Of a stretch of 64,000 nt of DNA, positions 27,004 to 35,553 are shown piece by piece (the first letter of the stretch is position 1; each line of letters starts with the position of its first letter). A model generated the notes under the pieces. It ran no database searches. It was not told the origin of the DNA and worked only from the letters and a program-made list of their open reading frames with translations. The position numbers and the translations under genes were made by a program. The stretch lies in assembly GCF_900455735.1 (NCBI RefSeq), contig NZ_UAUI01000026.1, forward strand, positions 62,001-126,000. Reading direction: 5' to 3'. The DNA comes from Rhodococcus wratislaviensis. GTDB taxonomy: Bacteria > Actinomycetota > Actinomycetes > Mycobacteriales > Mycobacteriaceae.

Positions 27004-27903
27004 ATGGAGTTCCGACAGCTTCGCTACTTCCTCGCGGTCGGTGAGGAGGGCAGTTTCTCGCGCGCCGCGCAACGCTGCTTCATCTCCCAGTCGGCGATCA
27101 GTCATCAGATCGCCAAACTCGAGCACGAGTTGGGCACCACCCTGCTGGAACGGTCGACTCGCGCCACCCGGCTGACCGCGGCCGGCGAACGCCTGATGCC
27201 CATCGCGGCCGAGATGATGGGCCTCGAGGCCCGCGCGCTGTCGGTGGGACTCGATCCCCGCAACCGGCTCCGCATCAGCGCGAGCATGAGCTTCGCGACG
27301 CAGAGTCTCGAGGCGATATCGCTTGTCCGCGAAGACTTCCCGCAACTGGACATCGAATTCGTCATCAAGGACTTCACCGACCGGATGACCGCCGTCGCGT
27401 CCGGGGACGCCGATCTCGCGCTCATCCGCGGCGGCGTCGACCGGCCGGGGCTCGAAACCGTGGAATTCGGGCTCGAGGACCTGGTGATCGTCACGTCGAG
27501 CAAACACCCACTGGCGGGGGTCTCGACAGTCGACCTGAGCGAACTGGCGCCGTACCCCCTGCTGCTACCGCCACGCAGCAGTCAGATCCTGATCCACAAC
27601 GTGGTCGAGGACGCGTTCCGGCAGGTCGGGCAGCGAGTCATGCTCGGACCGTCGATCCCCAGCGACCACACGGCCACCCTCGACGTGCTCACGACCCCGC
27701 GGTCGTGGACCGTGCTGTACGCCGACACCGCCGACGCGACTCCCCGACGGGGACTGAGCTTTCTGCGCGAGGCGCACGACCGACTGCGCATCCCGGTGTG
27801 CGGGGTGGTCCGGAGCGGAACGGCGACGAGACCCGAACTCACACACCTGTTCCGCGCGCTCGCGCAGTCGATCGCCGGATCCGGCCAATCGACCGAGGCT
27901 TAG
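27004..27903 (+). CDS. LysR-family transcriptional regulator
   Basis: This 299-residue LTTR has a winged HTH at residues 1-60 (MEFRQLRYFLAVGEEGSFSRAAQRCFISQSAISHQIAKLEHELGTTLLERSTRATRLT) and a periplasmic-binding-like effector domain at about 90-290. A -10-like TAACCT (26992-26997) ends six bases before the ATG, so the message may be leaderless. It is divergent from ndh and convergent with the alpha/beta hydrolase, and its TAG overlaps that gene's TAA. LysR regulators often control the divergent neighbour, but the target here is not clear. Confidence 0.93.
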   Translation: MEFRQLRYFLAVGEEGSFSRAAQRCFISQSAISHQIAKLEHELGTTLLERSTRATRLTAAGERLMPIAAEMMGLEARALSVGLDPRNRLRISASMSFATQSLEAISLVREDFPQLDIEFVIKDFTDRMTAVASGDADLALIRGGVDRPGLETVEFGLEDLVIVTSSKHPLAGVSTVDLSELAPYPLLLPPRSSQILIHNVVEDAFRQVGQRVMLGPSIPSDHTATLDVLTTPRSWTVLYADTADATPRRGLSFLREAHDRLRIPVCGVVRSGTATRPELTHLFRALAQSIAGSGQSTEA

Positions 27904-28844
27904 GCGTCGATCAGTCCGTGCCGGTCGACCCACGTGAGCACGTGGTCGAGCATCGTGCCCGGAACCTCGAGCTGCGGGGTGTGCCCCACGTTCCCGAGAA
28001 TGACGCTGTCCCACCGCGGGTTTGCGGTCGCCACCTTGCGGGCCGCCGCGACCGGAACCAGCCGGTCGCGGTCGCCGTGAAGCAGGAGAACAGGTTGTGC
28101 GATCGATCGCATGGTGTCGAGGTAGCGGCGTGGGCGAGCCAGGACCCGCATCAGCGACCTGCTGGCCTGAAGGAACGCCGCATCCTCGGACGGCAGCCCG
28201 CGCCGGTATCCCGCGAGAGCCGCTGCCGCATCGAGGGAATCTTCCGACGCCCGGCTCGGCTCGGCGAAGCACAGGTCGATCATCCGCTCGACCAACTGCC
28301 GGTCCGTCAACTTCCTGCTCGAGTACTGCAGGAACCGCTCCCCCACGAACGGCGTGAAGTACATCGCGAACTGCGCCGCGATCCGCGGGTCCGGGATCCG
28401 TTGCGCGACAGGCAGTGCGGGATCGACAAGGACGAGGGCCGAGACCGTCTCGGGGTGCGCCGCCGCCTCGAACAGCGAGATCATGCCGCCCATCGAATTG
28501 CCCATCAGGATCACCGGACCGCCGACGACGTCCTTCAGGAAGCGATGCAGCACCTTCGCATTGGCGCCGACTCCGGTTCGGCGGCGGCCGGACGGACTGA
28601 GCCCGAATCCGGGGAGATCCACGGTCAGCACCCGGGTGCGCTCCGCGAGGACCGGTGCGATCCGGACCCAGTTGAGATGCGAGCCGCCGAGACCGTGAAC
28701 CATGACCACGGGAAGAGATCCGGTGTCGTCACCGTATTCGACCCAGTGGACAGGACCGTCGATGTCGACGACGCTGCCGGAGCCGCCCCACTGCTGCGCG
28801 AACTCTTGCCCGGCGGGTTCGCCGACTCTGTTCGGATCCACCAT
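27900..28844 (-). CDS. alpha/beta hydrolase
   Basis: This 314-residue alpha/beta hydrolase has VVMVHGLGGSHLNW (oxyanion loop, about residues 47-60), the nucleophile GNSMGGM (Ser about 117), the Asp of LLLHGDRDRLVP (about 255) and the His of LGNVGHTPQLE (about 285). The layout resembles meta-cleavage or ester hydrolases, but the substrate is unknown. ATG 28844 was chosen over 28901. Divergently across 254 bases lies a 2OG oxygenase, and both sides of the gap carry a GATTGCATGTAAT motif. A similar hydrolase-oxygenase pair exists at 15070-16898. Confidence 0.85.
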   Translation of the reverse strand: MVDPNRVGEPAGQEFAQQWGGSGSVVDIDGPVHWVEYGDDTGSLPVVMVHGLGGSHLNWVRIAPVLAERTRVLTVDLPGFGLSPSGRRRTGVGANAKVLHRFLKDVVGGPVILMGNSMGGMISLFEAAAHPETVSALVLVDPALPVAQRIPDPRIAAQFAMYFTPFVGERFLQYSSRKLTDRQLVERMIDLCFAEPSRASEDSLDAAAALAGYRRGLPSEDAAFLQASRSLMRVLARPRRYLDTMRSIAQPVLLLHGDRDRLVPVAAARKVATANPRWDSVILGNVGHTPQLEVPGTMLDHVLTWVDRHGLIDA

Positions 28845-28925
28845 GTGTCCGTCCGTTCCGACTGTTGGCGTGTCGAGGCCACCGGCCAGTGTACGGCGCA
28901 CCTCGCGGCGTGGGCGAGAACCATT

Positions 28926-28938
28926 GATTGCATGTAAT
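28926..28938. promoter_or_regulatory. GATTGCATGTAAT motif, copy 1 (operator-like)
   Basis: The 13-base GATTGCATGTAAT occurs here, 82 bases upstream of the alpha/beta hydrolase ATG, and again exactly at 29068-29080 upstream of the oxygenase. Its core ATTGCATGTAAT is nearly palindromic. Two identical AT-rich copies in one divergent gap suggest a shared regulator. Confidence 0.55.
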
Positions 28939-29067
28939 TATCGCGGGATCACCGAGCGGTCACTTCTCCTGATCCTAGCCTTATCGATGGGTTATACATT
29001 TAACGCTCACGTCACATCCGAGACCCCTCTCGTCACGTTTGCACGCAATAGTGGTTCAAACACGCCA

Positions 29068-29080
29068 GATTGCATGTAAT
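29068..29080. promoter_or_regulatory. GATTGCATGTAAT motif, copy 2 (operator-like)
   Basis: This is an exact second copy of the 13-base motif at 28926-28938. It ends 18 bases before the oxygenase ATG, next to the ribosome binding site GGAGAG, where bound repressor would block transcription or early elongation. The copies are 142 bp apart. Confidence 0.55.
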
Positions 29081-29098
29081 CAAGGACGGAGAGACAAG

Positions 29099-30091
29099 AT
29101 GGCCGGCAGCCACACGCTGAACGAACTCGCCAAGGAATCCCGTATGGGTGGGCTCGGGACGGAGACCACCGACCGCGAGATCCGCCGAATCGACCTCTCG
29201 GACTTCGAAGCTCGACGCTCCGACATCACCGAACAGCTGTGGAACGCGGCGGTCGACGTCGGCTTCTTCCAGGTCTACAACCACGGCATCGACCTCGCCG
29301 ATGTGCGCAGGGCGTTCGCGATGTCCGAGCAGTTCTTCGGCCTCGATTCGGCCGTGAAGGCGCAGTACCCGCTGAAGAAGGGCTTCAACTCCGGGTGGGA
29401 GAGCAAAACCCAGGTGCGCCCGTCCATCGGCGTCCCGGACGAGAAGGAGTCGTACCAGATCACCCGGCCGCACATGGGCGACCTGTGGCCCACCGAGGAG
29501 GAACTCGCGGGTTTCCGCGACACGATGCTCGGATTCGAGGCGCAGTGCTGGGACGTGGCGATGCGACTACTGTCCTGCTTCGCCGACAAACTCGGGTTCG
29601 AGCACAACTTCTTCGCCGAGGCCCACGACCCGGCGGTCGACAGCTACCAGAGCACCCTGCGGATGCTGCACTACTTCGCCATCCCGGAGCACCTTCGCGG
29701 CGACCTCGGCCTGTGGCGCGCCGGAGCCCACACCGACTTCGACTGCCTCACCCTGCTGTTCCAGCAGGAGGGCCAGGGCGGTTTGCAGGTGCTGCCGGGC
29801 AAGGAGATGGACACCCAGGAGTGGACGCCCATCGAGCCGTCCGAGGACGCGGTCACCTGCAATATCGGCGACATGCTCATGCGGTGGAGCGACGACCGGT
29901 TGCCGTCCAACTTCCACCGGGTCAAGAACCCCGGACCGGACGGCGACCACGGCGCCCGCTACAGCCTCGCGTTCTTCGCCCAGGCCAACCGCGACGTCGT
30001 CATCTCCGGACCGGCGGGCAAGTACCCCGACATCACGGCCGAGGACTACCTCTACCAGCGCGTCAACGCGAACTTCGCGAAGGAAAAGTAA
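29099..30091 (+). CDS. 2-oxoglutarate/Fe(II)-dependent oxygenase (isopenicillin N synthase-like), paralogue
   Basis: This 330-residue oxygenase of the same family as the one at 15070 has a DIOX_N domain (IRRIDLSDFE...GFFQVYNHGIDLADV), iron ligands H211-T-D213 (GAHTDFD) and H273 (NFHRV), and R287-Y-S289 (GARYSLAFF) for 2-oxoglutarate. The distance between the metal ligands is the same as in the paralogue within a few residues. ATG 29099 follows GGAGAG. It is divergent from an alpha/beta hydrolase and 35 bases upstream of the MobA-like gene. The substrate is unknown, and the link to purine catabolism is only by neighbourhood. Confidence 0.88.
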   Translation: MAGSHTLNELAKESRMGGLGTETTDREIRRIDLSDFEARRSDITEQLWNAAVDVGFFQVYNHGIDLADVRRAFAMSEQFFGLDSAVKAQYPLKKGFNSGWESKTQVRPSIGVPDEKESYQITRPHMGDLWPTEEELAGFRDTMLGFEAQCWDVAMRLLSCFADKLGFEHNFFAEAHDPAVDSYQSTLRMLHYFAIPEHLRGDLGLWRAGAHTDFDCLTLLFQQEGQGGLQVLPGKEMDTQEWTPIEPSEDAVTCNIGDMLMRWSDDRLPSNFHRVKNPGPDGDHGARYSLAFFAQANRDVVISGPAGKYPDITAEDYLYQRVNANFAKEK

Positions 30092-30126
30092 GTTGAACGC
30101 ATGCTGCGCGGACCGGTGAGACCACG

Positions 30127-30708
30127 ATGACGATCGGGGGCGTGCTGCTCGCCGCCGGGGCCGGTTCGCGCATGGGCCTGCCCAAGGCACTCGTCGTCGG
30201 CGCGGACGGGCAGCCGTGGCTCGCGCGCGGAGTGCGAGTGCTGTCGGAGGCCGGATGCGAGACCACCGTCGTGGTGCTCGGTGCCCGCGCCGAAGAGGCC
30301 GAGGACCTACTGCCCGGCGACGTCCCCGTCACCGTCGGGATCGCGGAGGACTGGCAATCGGGACTGTCGGCCTCCCTGCGCCGGGGGCTGGAAGTAGCGG
30401 CAACGTTCGACGACGTCGATGCCGTCGTCATCACCCTCGTCGATCTCCCCGACCTCGGTGCCGACGCAATCCGGCGGGTGGCGTCGGTGCCGCCCGGCGA
30501 CGCCCGGTCGGCGCTCCGTCAGGCTCACTACGGCGGACGTCCGGGCCACCCCGTGCTGATCGGCCGGGACCACTGGCTCCCGTTGCGGCGCAGCCTCACC
30601 GGGGACTCCGGCGCAAAGAATTACCTCGGGGCACACGGTGCCGAGTCCGTCGACTGCTCCGACCTGGGGTCGGGCCGCGACGTCGATTCGCCGCGCGAAC
30701 TCCGCTAG
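30127..30708 (+). CDS. MobA-like molybdopterin nucleotidyltransferase
   Basis: This 193-residue nucleotidyltransferase of the MobA/MocA group has the NTP-binding signature GGVLLAAGAGSRMGLPKALV (residues 4-23), VITLVDLPDLGADAIRRV (metal and base binding, about 100-117) and YGGRPGHPVLIGRDHW (about 137-152), typical of CTP:molybdopterin cytidylyltransferase MocA. MocA makes the cytosine dinucleotide form of molybdopterin used by xanthine dehydrogenase-family enzymes, so it may serve the enzyme at 21511-25028. It starts 35 bases after the oxygenase, apparently in one operon. Confidence 0.85.
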   Translation: MTIGGVLLAAGAGSRMGLPKALVVGADGQPWLARGVRVLSEAGCETTVVVLGARAEEAEDLLPGDVPVTVGIAEDWQSGLSASLRRGLEVAATFDDVDAVVITLVDLPDLGADAIRRVASVPPGDARSALRQAHYGGRPGHPVLIGRDHWLPLRRSLTGDSGAKNYLGAHGAESVDCSDLGSGRDVDSPRELR

Positions 30709-30719
30709 CCATGTGGACG

Positions 30720-30760
30720 AACGGGACGCTCGTTCGATCTGACGCAACGGGCGTCCCGTT
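30720..30760. terminator. stem-loop between convergent genes
   Basis: AACGGGACGC (30720-30729) and GCGTCCCGTT (30751-30760) are exact reverse complements around a 21-base loop. The loop start can instead form CGAACG/CGTTCG with the flank. It fills the 65-base gap between the MobA-like and ABC permease stops, so it is a likely shared terminator. Confidence 0.55.
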
Positions 30761-30773
30761 GGTCCGGCCACCA

Positions 30774-31592
30774 TCAGCGGCTGACGGCCTTCTTGTACCG
30801 CCGGATCGCGAACGGCACGAAGATCACCAGCAGGACCGCCGACCATGCCAGTGAGGCGATGATCGGGTGCTGCAACGGCCACGCGTCGGGAACGGTCATG
30901 GCCGGGTTGGTGTTTCCGAACAGTTCCCGCACGGCCTGCGTCACCGCGGAGACCGGATTCCATTCCGCGATCACCTTTAGCGGACCGGGCAGGTTGGTGG
31001 TCTCGACGAACGTGTTCGCGATGAACGAGAGCGGGAAGATGACGATGAAGCTGGCGTTGTTGAACACCTCCGGTGTCCGGATCCACAAACCGACAACCGC
31101 CATCACCCACGACAGCGCGTAGGCGAACAACAGCAGGAGCAGGTAGCCGAGCACCGCTTCGCCCAGGCTCGAGTGGATGCGCCACCCGATGATCAGACCC
31201 GTCAGCGACATCACGACGAGGCTGACGATGTTGATCAGGACGTCGGTGGAGGTGCGGCCGAGGAGGACGGCGGACGGGGCCATCGGCAGCGACCGGAACC
31301 GGTCGATGATCCCCTTCTGCAGATCCTCGACCATCCCGAGGCCCGTCCACGTGGCCCCGAAGATGACTGTCTGCGTGAAGATCCCGGCGATCAGGAACTC
31401 CCGGTAGGACATTCCCGGAACCTGGATGGCGCTGCCGAACACGTACGCGAACAGCAGCACGAACATGATCGGCGACAACGTGGTGAACACGATGAGGTCG
31501 GGGACGCGCTTGATCTTGATCATGTTGCGCTTGGCGATCGTGAGCCCGTCCGCGAGCGCGGTGTGCACGGACGCCGTCTGTGGTGCGCTCAT
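30774..31592 (-). CDS. ABC-2 type exporter permease (DrrB-like)
   Basis: This 272-residue ABC-2 membrane protein has about six transmembrane helices (for example IVFTTLSPIMFVLLFAYVFGSAI, FLIAGIFTQTVIFGATWTGLGMVEDLQKGIIDRFRSLPM and the final IIASLAWSAVLLVIFVPFAIRRYKKA). The segment EDLQKGIIDRFRSLPMAPSAVLLGR is the DrrB/daunorubicin-exporter family signature. It pairs with the ATPase encoded directly upstream (ATGA overlap) to form an efflux pump for lipids or hydrophobic drugs. No biosynthetic genes are near, so the cargo is unknown. Confidence 0.92.
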   Translation of the reverse strand: MSAPQTASVHTALADGLTIAKRNMIKIKRVPDLIVFTTLSPIMFVLLFAYVFGSAIQVPGMSYREFLIAGIFTQTVIFGATWTGLGMVEDLQKGIIDRFRSLPMAPSAVLLGRTSTDVLINIVSLVVMSLTGLIIGWRIHSSLGEAVLGYLLLLLFAYALSWVMAVVGLWIRTPEVFNNASFIVIFPLSFIANTFVETTNLPGPLKVIAEWNPVSAVTQAVRELFGNTNPAMTVPDAWPLQHPIIASLAWSAVLLVIFVPFAIRRYKKAVSR

Positions 31593-32545
31593 GAGACGTG
31601 CTCCTCTTCGGCTTCGTGTCCGGTCAGGGTGAGGAAGACGTCGTCCAGAGTCGGCCTGCGCAGACCGACGTCGAACACCTTCACTCCTCGATTCGAAAGT
31701 CGGCCCAGCGCCTCGACGAGGGCGTCCGCGCCGCCGGTCACCGGCACCGTCACCCGGCGGACGTTCTCTTCGACCAGGATGTCGCCTGCGGCGAGTGGGG
31801 CCAGTTCGTCGCGCACGACGGACAGCTCGATGCCCTCCCGGACGCTCAGTTCGATGCGCTCACCGCCCACGCGGTCCTTCAGTTCGTCGGCGGTTCCGCG
31901 GGCGATGACCGAACCGTGGTCGATCACCGCGATCTGGTCGGCGAGGCGCTCGGCCTCTTCCATGTACTGGGTGGTCAGGAGAAGCGTGGTGCCCCTCGCG
32001 ACCAGATTGTCGATGACGTCCCAGAGAGCCAGCCGGGCGCGGGGGTCGAGCCCGGTGGTCGGTTCGTCGAGGAACAACACTTCCGGCTCGGCCACGAGCG
32101 CACCCGCGAGGTCGAGACGCCGGCGCATGCCACCCGAATAGCCCTTGACGGGGCGATCTCCCGCTTCGACCAGGTCGAACTGTTCGAGCAGTTCACGGGC
32201 GCGCGCCTTACTGCGTTTGCCCCCGAGGTGGTAGAGCCGCCCGACCATCTCGAGGTTCTCGAAACCGGTGAGGTACTCGTCGACCGCCGCGTACTGCCCC
32301 GACGCGCCGATCCGCGATCGGAGCACCCGAGCATCGTGGACGACGTCGAGACCGGCCACCTGCGCCCGGCCGGCATCCGGAACGAGAAGCGTGGTGAAGA
32401 CCCGCACCGCCGTCGTCTTGCCTGCGCCGTTCGGGCCGAGCAGCGCCATCACCGTTCCCGACGGGACCGCGAGGTCGACTCCGTCCAGTGCCGTGACCTT
32501 GCCGTACCTCTTGACCAGACCCTCTGCCGTTATCGCATCGACCAT
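31589..32545 (-). CDS. ABC exporter ATP-binding protein (DrrA-like)
   Basis: This 318-residue ATPase has Walker A LLGPNGAGKTTAV (about residues 35-47), Q-loop GQYAAVDEYLTG, signature GYSGGMRRRLDLA (about 137), Walker B VLFLDEPTTGLDPRAR and switch His region LTTQYMEEAERLAD. The C-terminal extension of about 90 residues ending in VGLRRPTLDDVFLTLTGHEAEEE is the DrrA-type C-terminal domain that contacts DrrB. ATG 32545 was chosen because upstream residues are not conserved. It is divergent from the LuxR gene over 148 bases. Confidence 0.93.
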   Translation of the reverse strand: MVDAITAEGLVKRYGKVTALDGVDLAVPSGTVMALLGPNGAGKTTAVRVFTTLLVPDAGRAQVAGLDVVHDARVLRSRIGASGQYAAVDEYLTGFENLEMVGRLYHLGGKRSKARARELLEQFDLVEAGDRPVKGYSGGMRRRLDLAGALVAEPEVLFLDEPTTGLDPRARLALWDVIDNLVARGTTLLLTTQYMEEAERLADQIAVIDHGSVIARGTADELKDRVGGERIELSVREGIELSVVRDELAPLAAGDILVEENVRRVTVPVTGGADALVEALGRLSNRGVKVFDVGLRRPTLDDVFLTLTGHEAEEEHVS

Positions 32546-32693
32546 CAGAAGTTCCCATCCGTTGGCGTGTCGACCCAGTGTGACTCGAGGCACCGACAGG
32601 TTGCAGGGAATATTCGACGTTCCCGGCAGGCCCGGTGCGGCGGTAGTCTGAATCCGAGCAGGTCAGCGGCCAGATCTTCGGCAGGAGACAGTG

Positions 32694-34334
32694 ATGTCCG
32701 ACGCAGCGTCGGAACTCAGGACGGGCCGTGCGGCCTACGAACGACGGGACTGGCGCGGCACCTACGCACGACTGTCGGACGCCGACCGGCAGACCCCGCT
32801 GTCCGGTGACGACCTCGAACTGGTCGCCACCGCCGCATACTTGCTCGGCGACGACGACGCCAGCACCGAATGGTGGGAACGGGCGGTGCACGAGTGGACC
32901 CGCGCGGGTCGACCGGTGCGCTCCGCTCGGTGCGCGTTCTGGCTCGCGTTCGTCCTGATCATGCGGGGCGAGCAGGCGCGCGGCGGCGGCTGGCTGGGCA
33001 AGGCCCAGCGGCTACTGGACACCGCGGGCACGGACTGCGCCGAGCGCGGCTATCTGCTGGTGCCGCAGGGACTGCAACGGATCGACGACGGTGACGGCAC
33101 CGCCGCCCGGGACATCTTCCGCACGGTGATGGAGACGGGCACCCGGTTCGCCGACCCGGATCTGACGACGCTCGGTGTGCTGGGCACCGGCCATTCGCTC
33201 GTCCTCCTGGGTGACGTTGCCGAGGCGGTGTCCGCATTCGACGAGGCGATGGTCGGGGTGACGTCCGACGAGGTGTCCCCGGTGGTGGCGGGGATCGTCT
33301 ACTGCGCCGTGATCGAGCAGTGCCAGAACATCTGCGATCTCCGGCGATCCAGGGAATGGACTGTGGCGCTGGAGGAGTGGTGCTCTTCGCAACCCGACCT
33401 CGTCCCCTACCGCGGTCAGTGCCTCGTCCACCGCGCCGAGATCCTGCAACTGCAGGGCGAGTGGCCCACGGCGATGGACTCGGCGCGGCGGGCGCATGAG
33501 CGACTTTCCTCGCATGCCGCGGCGGGGTCCGCCGCCTACGTGATGGCCGACCTCCACCGCCTGCGCGGCGAGGTCGCCCAGGCCGAGAAGTTGTTCCTGG
33601 AGGCGAACCGCTGGGGCAGGCGCCCGCAGCCCGGCCTCGCGCTGCTGCGGATGGCGCAGGGACGGGTCGGCAGCGCGGCCGCGTCGATCCGCTGTGCGGT
33701 GGACGCGTCCACCGGCGCCGTGGAGCGCGCCCGGCTGCTGCCGGCCTGCGTGGACATCCTGCTCGCCGCCGGCGACGTCCCGGCAGCCCGAACAGCCGTC
33801 GACGAACTCGACTCGACCGCAACACGATTCGCGATCCCTTACCTGTCCGCACTGTCCGCGCAGGCGTCGGGATCGGTGCTGCACGCCGAGGGCCGGGGCA
33901 GTGACGCACTGACCGTTCTGCGCGACGCGTGGCGGCGCTGGCAGGACATCGGCGCGCCCTACGAGTGCGCGCGGGTCCGGGAGATGGTCGCGCTGGTGTG
34001 CCGCGACCTGGGGGACGACGACACCGCGCAGATGGAGCACGACCTCGCGTCCGCCACCTACCGGCAACTGGGTGCGGTCCCGGACCTCGAGCGACTGCGG
34101 GCAGAGTTCCGCCCCGACCCGACGGTCAGCACCCCACTCACCCCGCGAGAAGTGTGCGTGCTGCGCCTCGTGGCCGCAGGCAAGAGCAACCGCGCGGTGG
34201 CGACGGAACTGTTCCTCAGCGAGAAGACGGTCGCGCGGCACCTGAGCAACATCTTCGTCAAGCTGGGGATCTCGTCGCGGTCGGCGGCCACGGCCTATGC
34301 CTACGAGCATCGCCTCGTCGGGCCGTCTGCATGA
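32694..34334 (+). CDS. LuxR-family regulator with TPR-like sensor region
   Basis: This 546-residue protein has about 470 residues of helical TPR-like repeats followed by a C-terminal LuxR/GerE HTH (about 480-540: LTPREVCVLRLVAAGKSNRAVATELFLSEKTVARHLSNIFVKLGISSRSAATAYAYEH). It has no P-loop ATPase, unlike MalT/LAL proteins; it matches the shorter actinobacterial group with only a TPR sensor. ATG 32694 lies six bases after AGGAG (32683-32687); a GTG one codon earlier is also possible. It may regulate the flavin monooxygenase 110 bases downstream or the divergent exporter. Confidence 0.9.
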   Translation: MSDAASELRTGRAAYERRDWRGTYARLSDADRQTPLSGDDLELVATAAYLLGDDDASTEWWERAVHEWTRAGRPVRSARCAFWLAFVLIMRGEQARGGGWLGKAQRLLDTAGTDCAERGYLLVPQGLQRIDDGDGTAARDIFRTVMETGTRFADPDLTTLGVLGTGHSLVLLGDVAEAVSAFDEAMVGVTSDEVSPVVAGIVYCAVIEQCQNICDLRRSREWTVALEEWCSSQPDLVPYRGQCLVHRAEILQLQGEWPTAMDSARRAHERLSSHAAAGSAAYVMADLHRLRGEVAQAEKLFLEANRWGRRPQPGLALLRMAQGRVGSAAASIRCAVDASTGAVERARLLPACVDILLAAGDVPAARTAVDELDSTATRFAIPYLSALSAQASGSVLHAEGRGSDALTVLRDAWRRWQDIGAPYECARVREMVALVCRDLGDDDTAQMEHDLASATYRQLGAVPDLERLRAEFRPDPTVSTPLTPREVCVLRLVAAGKSNRAVATELFLSEKTVARHLSNIFVKLGISSRSAATAYAYEHRLVGPSA

Positions 34335-34443
34335 AAGTACCCATACGGTCGTACGTATCTGCGCCTTTCTCCCGACGCGCCGAGTTCGGCCCGGTCATAG
34401 CGTTGAGCATGACCACCGATCACCCGAGGGAAGAAGGCAGACG

Positions 34444-35553
34444 ATGTCCACAGAACGCTTCGACACGATCGTGATCGGCGCCGGACAGGCCGGCCTCGCC
34501 ACCGGATACCACCTCACACGATGCGGGCAGCGCTTCGTGATCCTCGACGCCCACGACCGCGTCGGAGACGTGTGGCGGGAGCGGTTCGACTCGCTCCGGC
34601 TCTACAGTCCCGCCCGGTACGACGGTCTGCCCGGCTGGGGAATTCCCGCCCGGGGTTGGTCCTGGCCCGGGAAGGACGAGGTCGCCGACTACTTCGAGGC
34701 CTACGCGGAGCGATTCGCGCTACCGATCCGGACCGGCACCACCGTCGACGGCCTGTCCCGTGTCGGCGACCGGTACGTCGTCACGGCCGGGACGGACCGA
34801 TTCGAGGCCGACAACGTCGTCGTCGCGTCCGGAACGTGGCAGTCCCCGGTCCTCCCGGATCTCGCCGAGCGCCTCGACCCCCGGATCCGGCAACTGCATT
34901 CGAGCGACTACCGCAATCCGTCCCAGCTGCAGGACGGGCCGGTGCTGGTGGTCGGGTGCAGCCACTCCGGCGCGGACATCGCGCTGGAAGTCTCCCATTC
35001 GCATCGCACCACGATCTGCGGGCCCGTCCGCGGGGAGGTGCCGTTCGACCTCGAGGGGCGCCTCGCCCACATCGCGATCCCGATCATGTGGTTCATGGCC
35101 AATCACGTTCTGACGGAACGCACACCCGTCGGCCGGAAGATGCGCACCCACGTCCGCTCGGGTGGCGGACCACTCCTGCGGGTCAAGCGAGCCGACCTGG
35201 CCGCCGCCGGGGTGGAGCACTTCCCCGCGAAGGTCACCGACGTCCGCGACGGCAGACCGGTCCTCGACGACGGCACCGCACTCGACGTCCGCAACGTCAT
35301 CTGGTGCACCGGGTTCCGCAAGGACACGTCGTGGATCCAGATCCCGGTCACCGGATCCGACGGGTGGCCCGAGCAGTCCCGCGGAGTCTCGCCGGGCCAT
35401 CCGGGACTGTATTTCGTGGGGCTGCCGTTCCTGCAGGCATTCGCGTCGATGCTCACCGGCGGGGTAGGCAGGGATGCCCAATACGTCGCGAAACACATTG
35501 CGCGCAGACAGACTCGGGCCGACCTCAGGCCGTCAGCACCAACCCTGACGTAG
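34444..35553 (+). CDS. flavin-dependent monooxygenase (CzcO/FMO-like)
   Basis: This 369-residue FAD/NADPH oxidoreductase has the FAD fingerprint TIVIGAGQAGLATGYHL (residues 8-24), WRERFDSLRLYSP (about 48-60, typical of FMO-like proteins), and an NADPH site VLVVGCSHSGADIALEVS (about 173-190). The C-terminal ATG-like motif IWCTGFRKD is present. Substrates of this group include amines, sulfides and ketones; none can be named here. An inverted repeat ATACG-N6-CGTAT (34343-34358) lies upstream and could be a LuxR-regulator site. The last 29 bases overlap the convergent ltp2. Confidence 0.88.
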   Translation: MSTERFDTIVIGAGQAGLATGYHLTRCGQRFVILDAHDRVGDVWRERFDSLRLYSPARYDGLPGWGIPARGWSWPGKDEVADYFEAYAERFALPIRTGTTVDGLSRVGDRYVVTAGTDRFEADNVVVASGTWQSPVLPDLAERLDPRIRQLHSSDYRNPSQLQDGPVLVVGCSHSGADIALEVSHSHRTTICGPVRGEVPFDLEGRLAHIAIPIMWFMANHVLTERTPVGRKMRTHVRSGGGPLLRVKRADLAAAGVEHFPAKVTDVRDGRPVLDDGTALDVRNVIWCTGFRKDTSWIQIPVTGSDGWPEQSRGVSPGHPGLYFVGLPFLQAFASMLTGGVGRDAQYVAKHIARRQTRADLRPSAPTLT

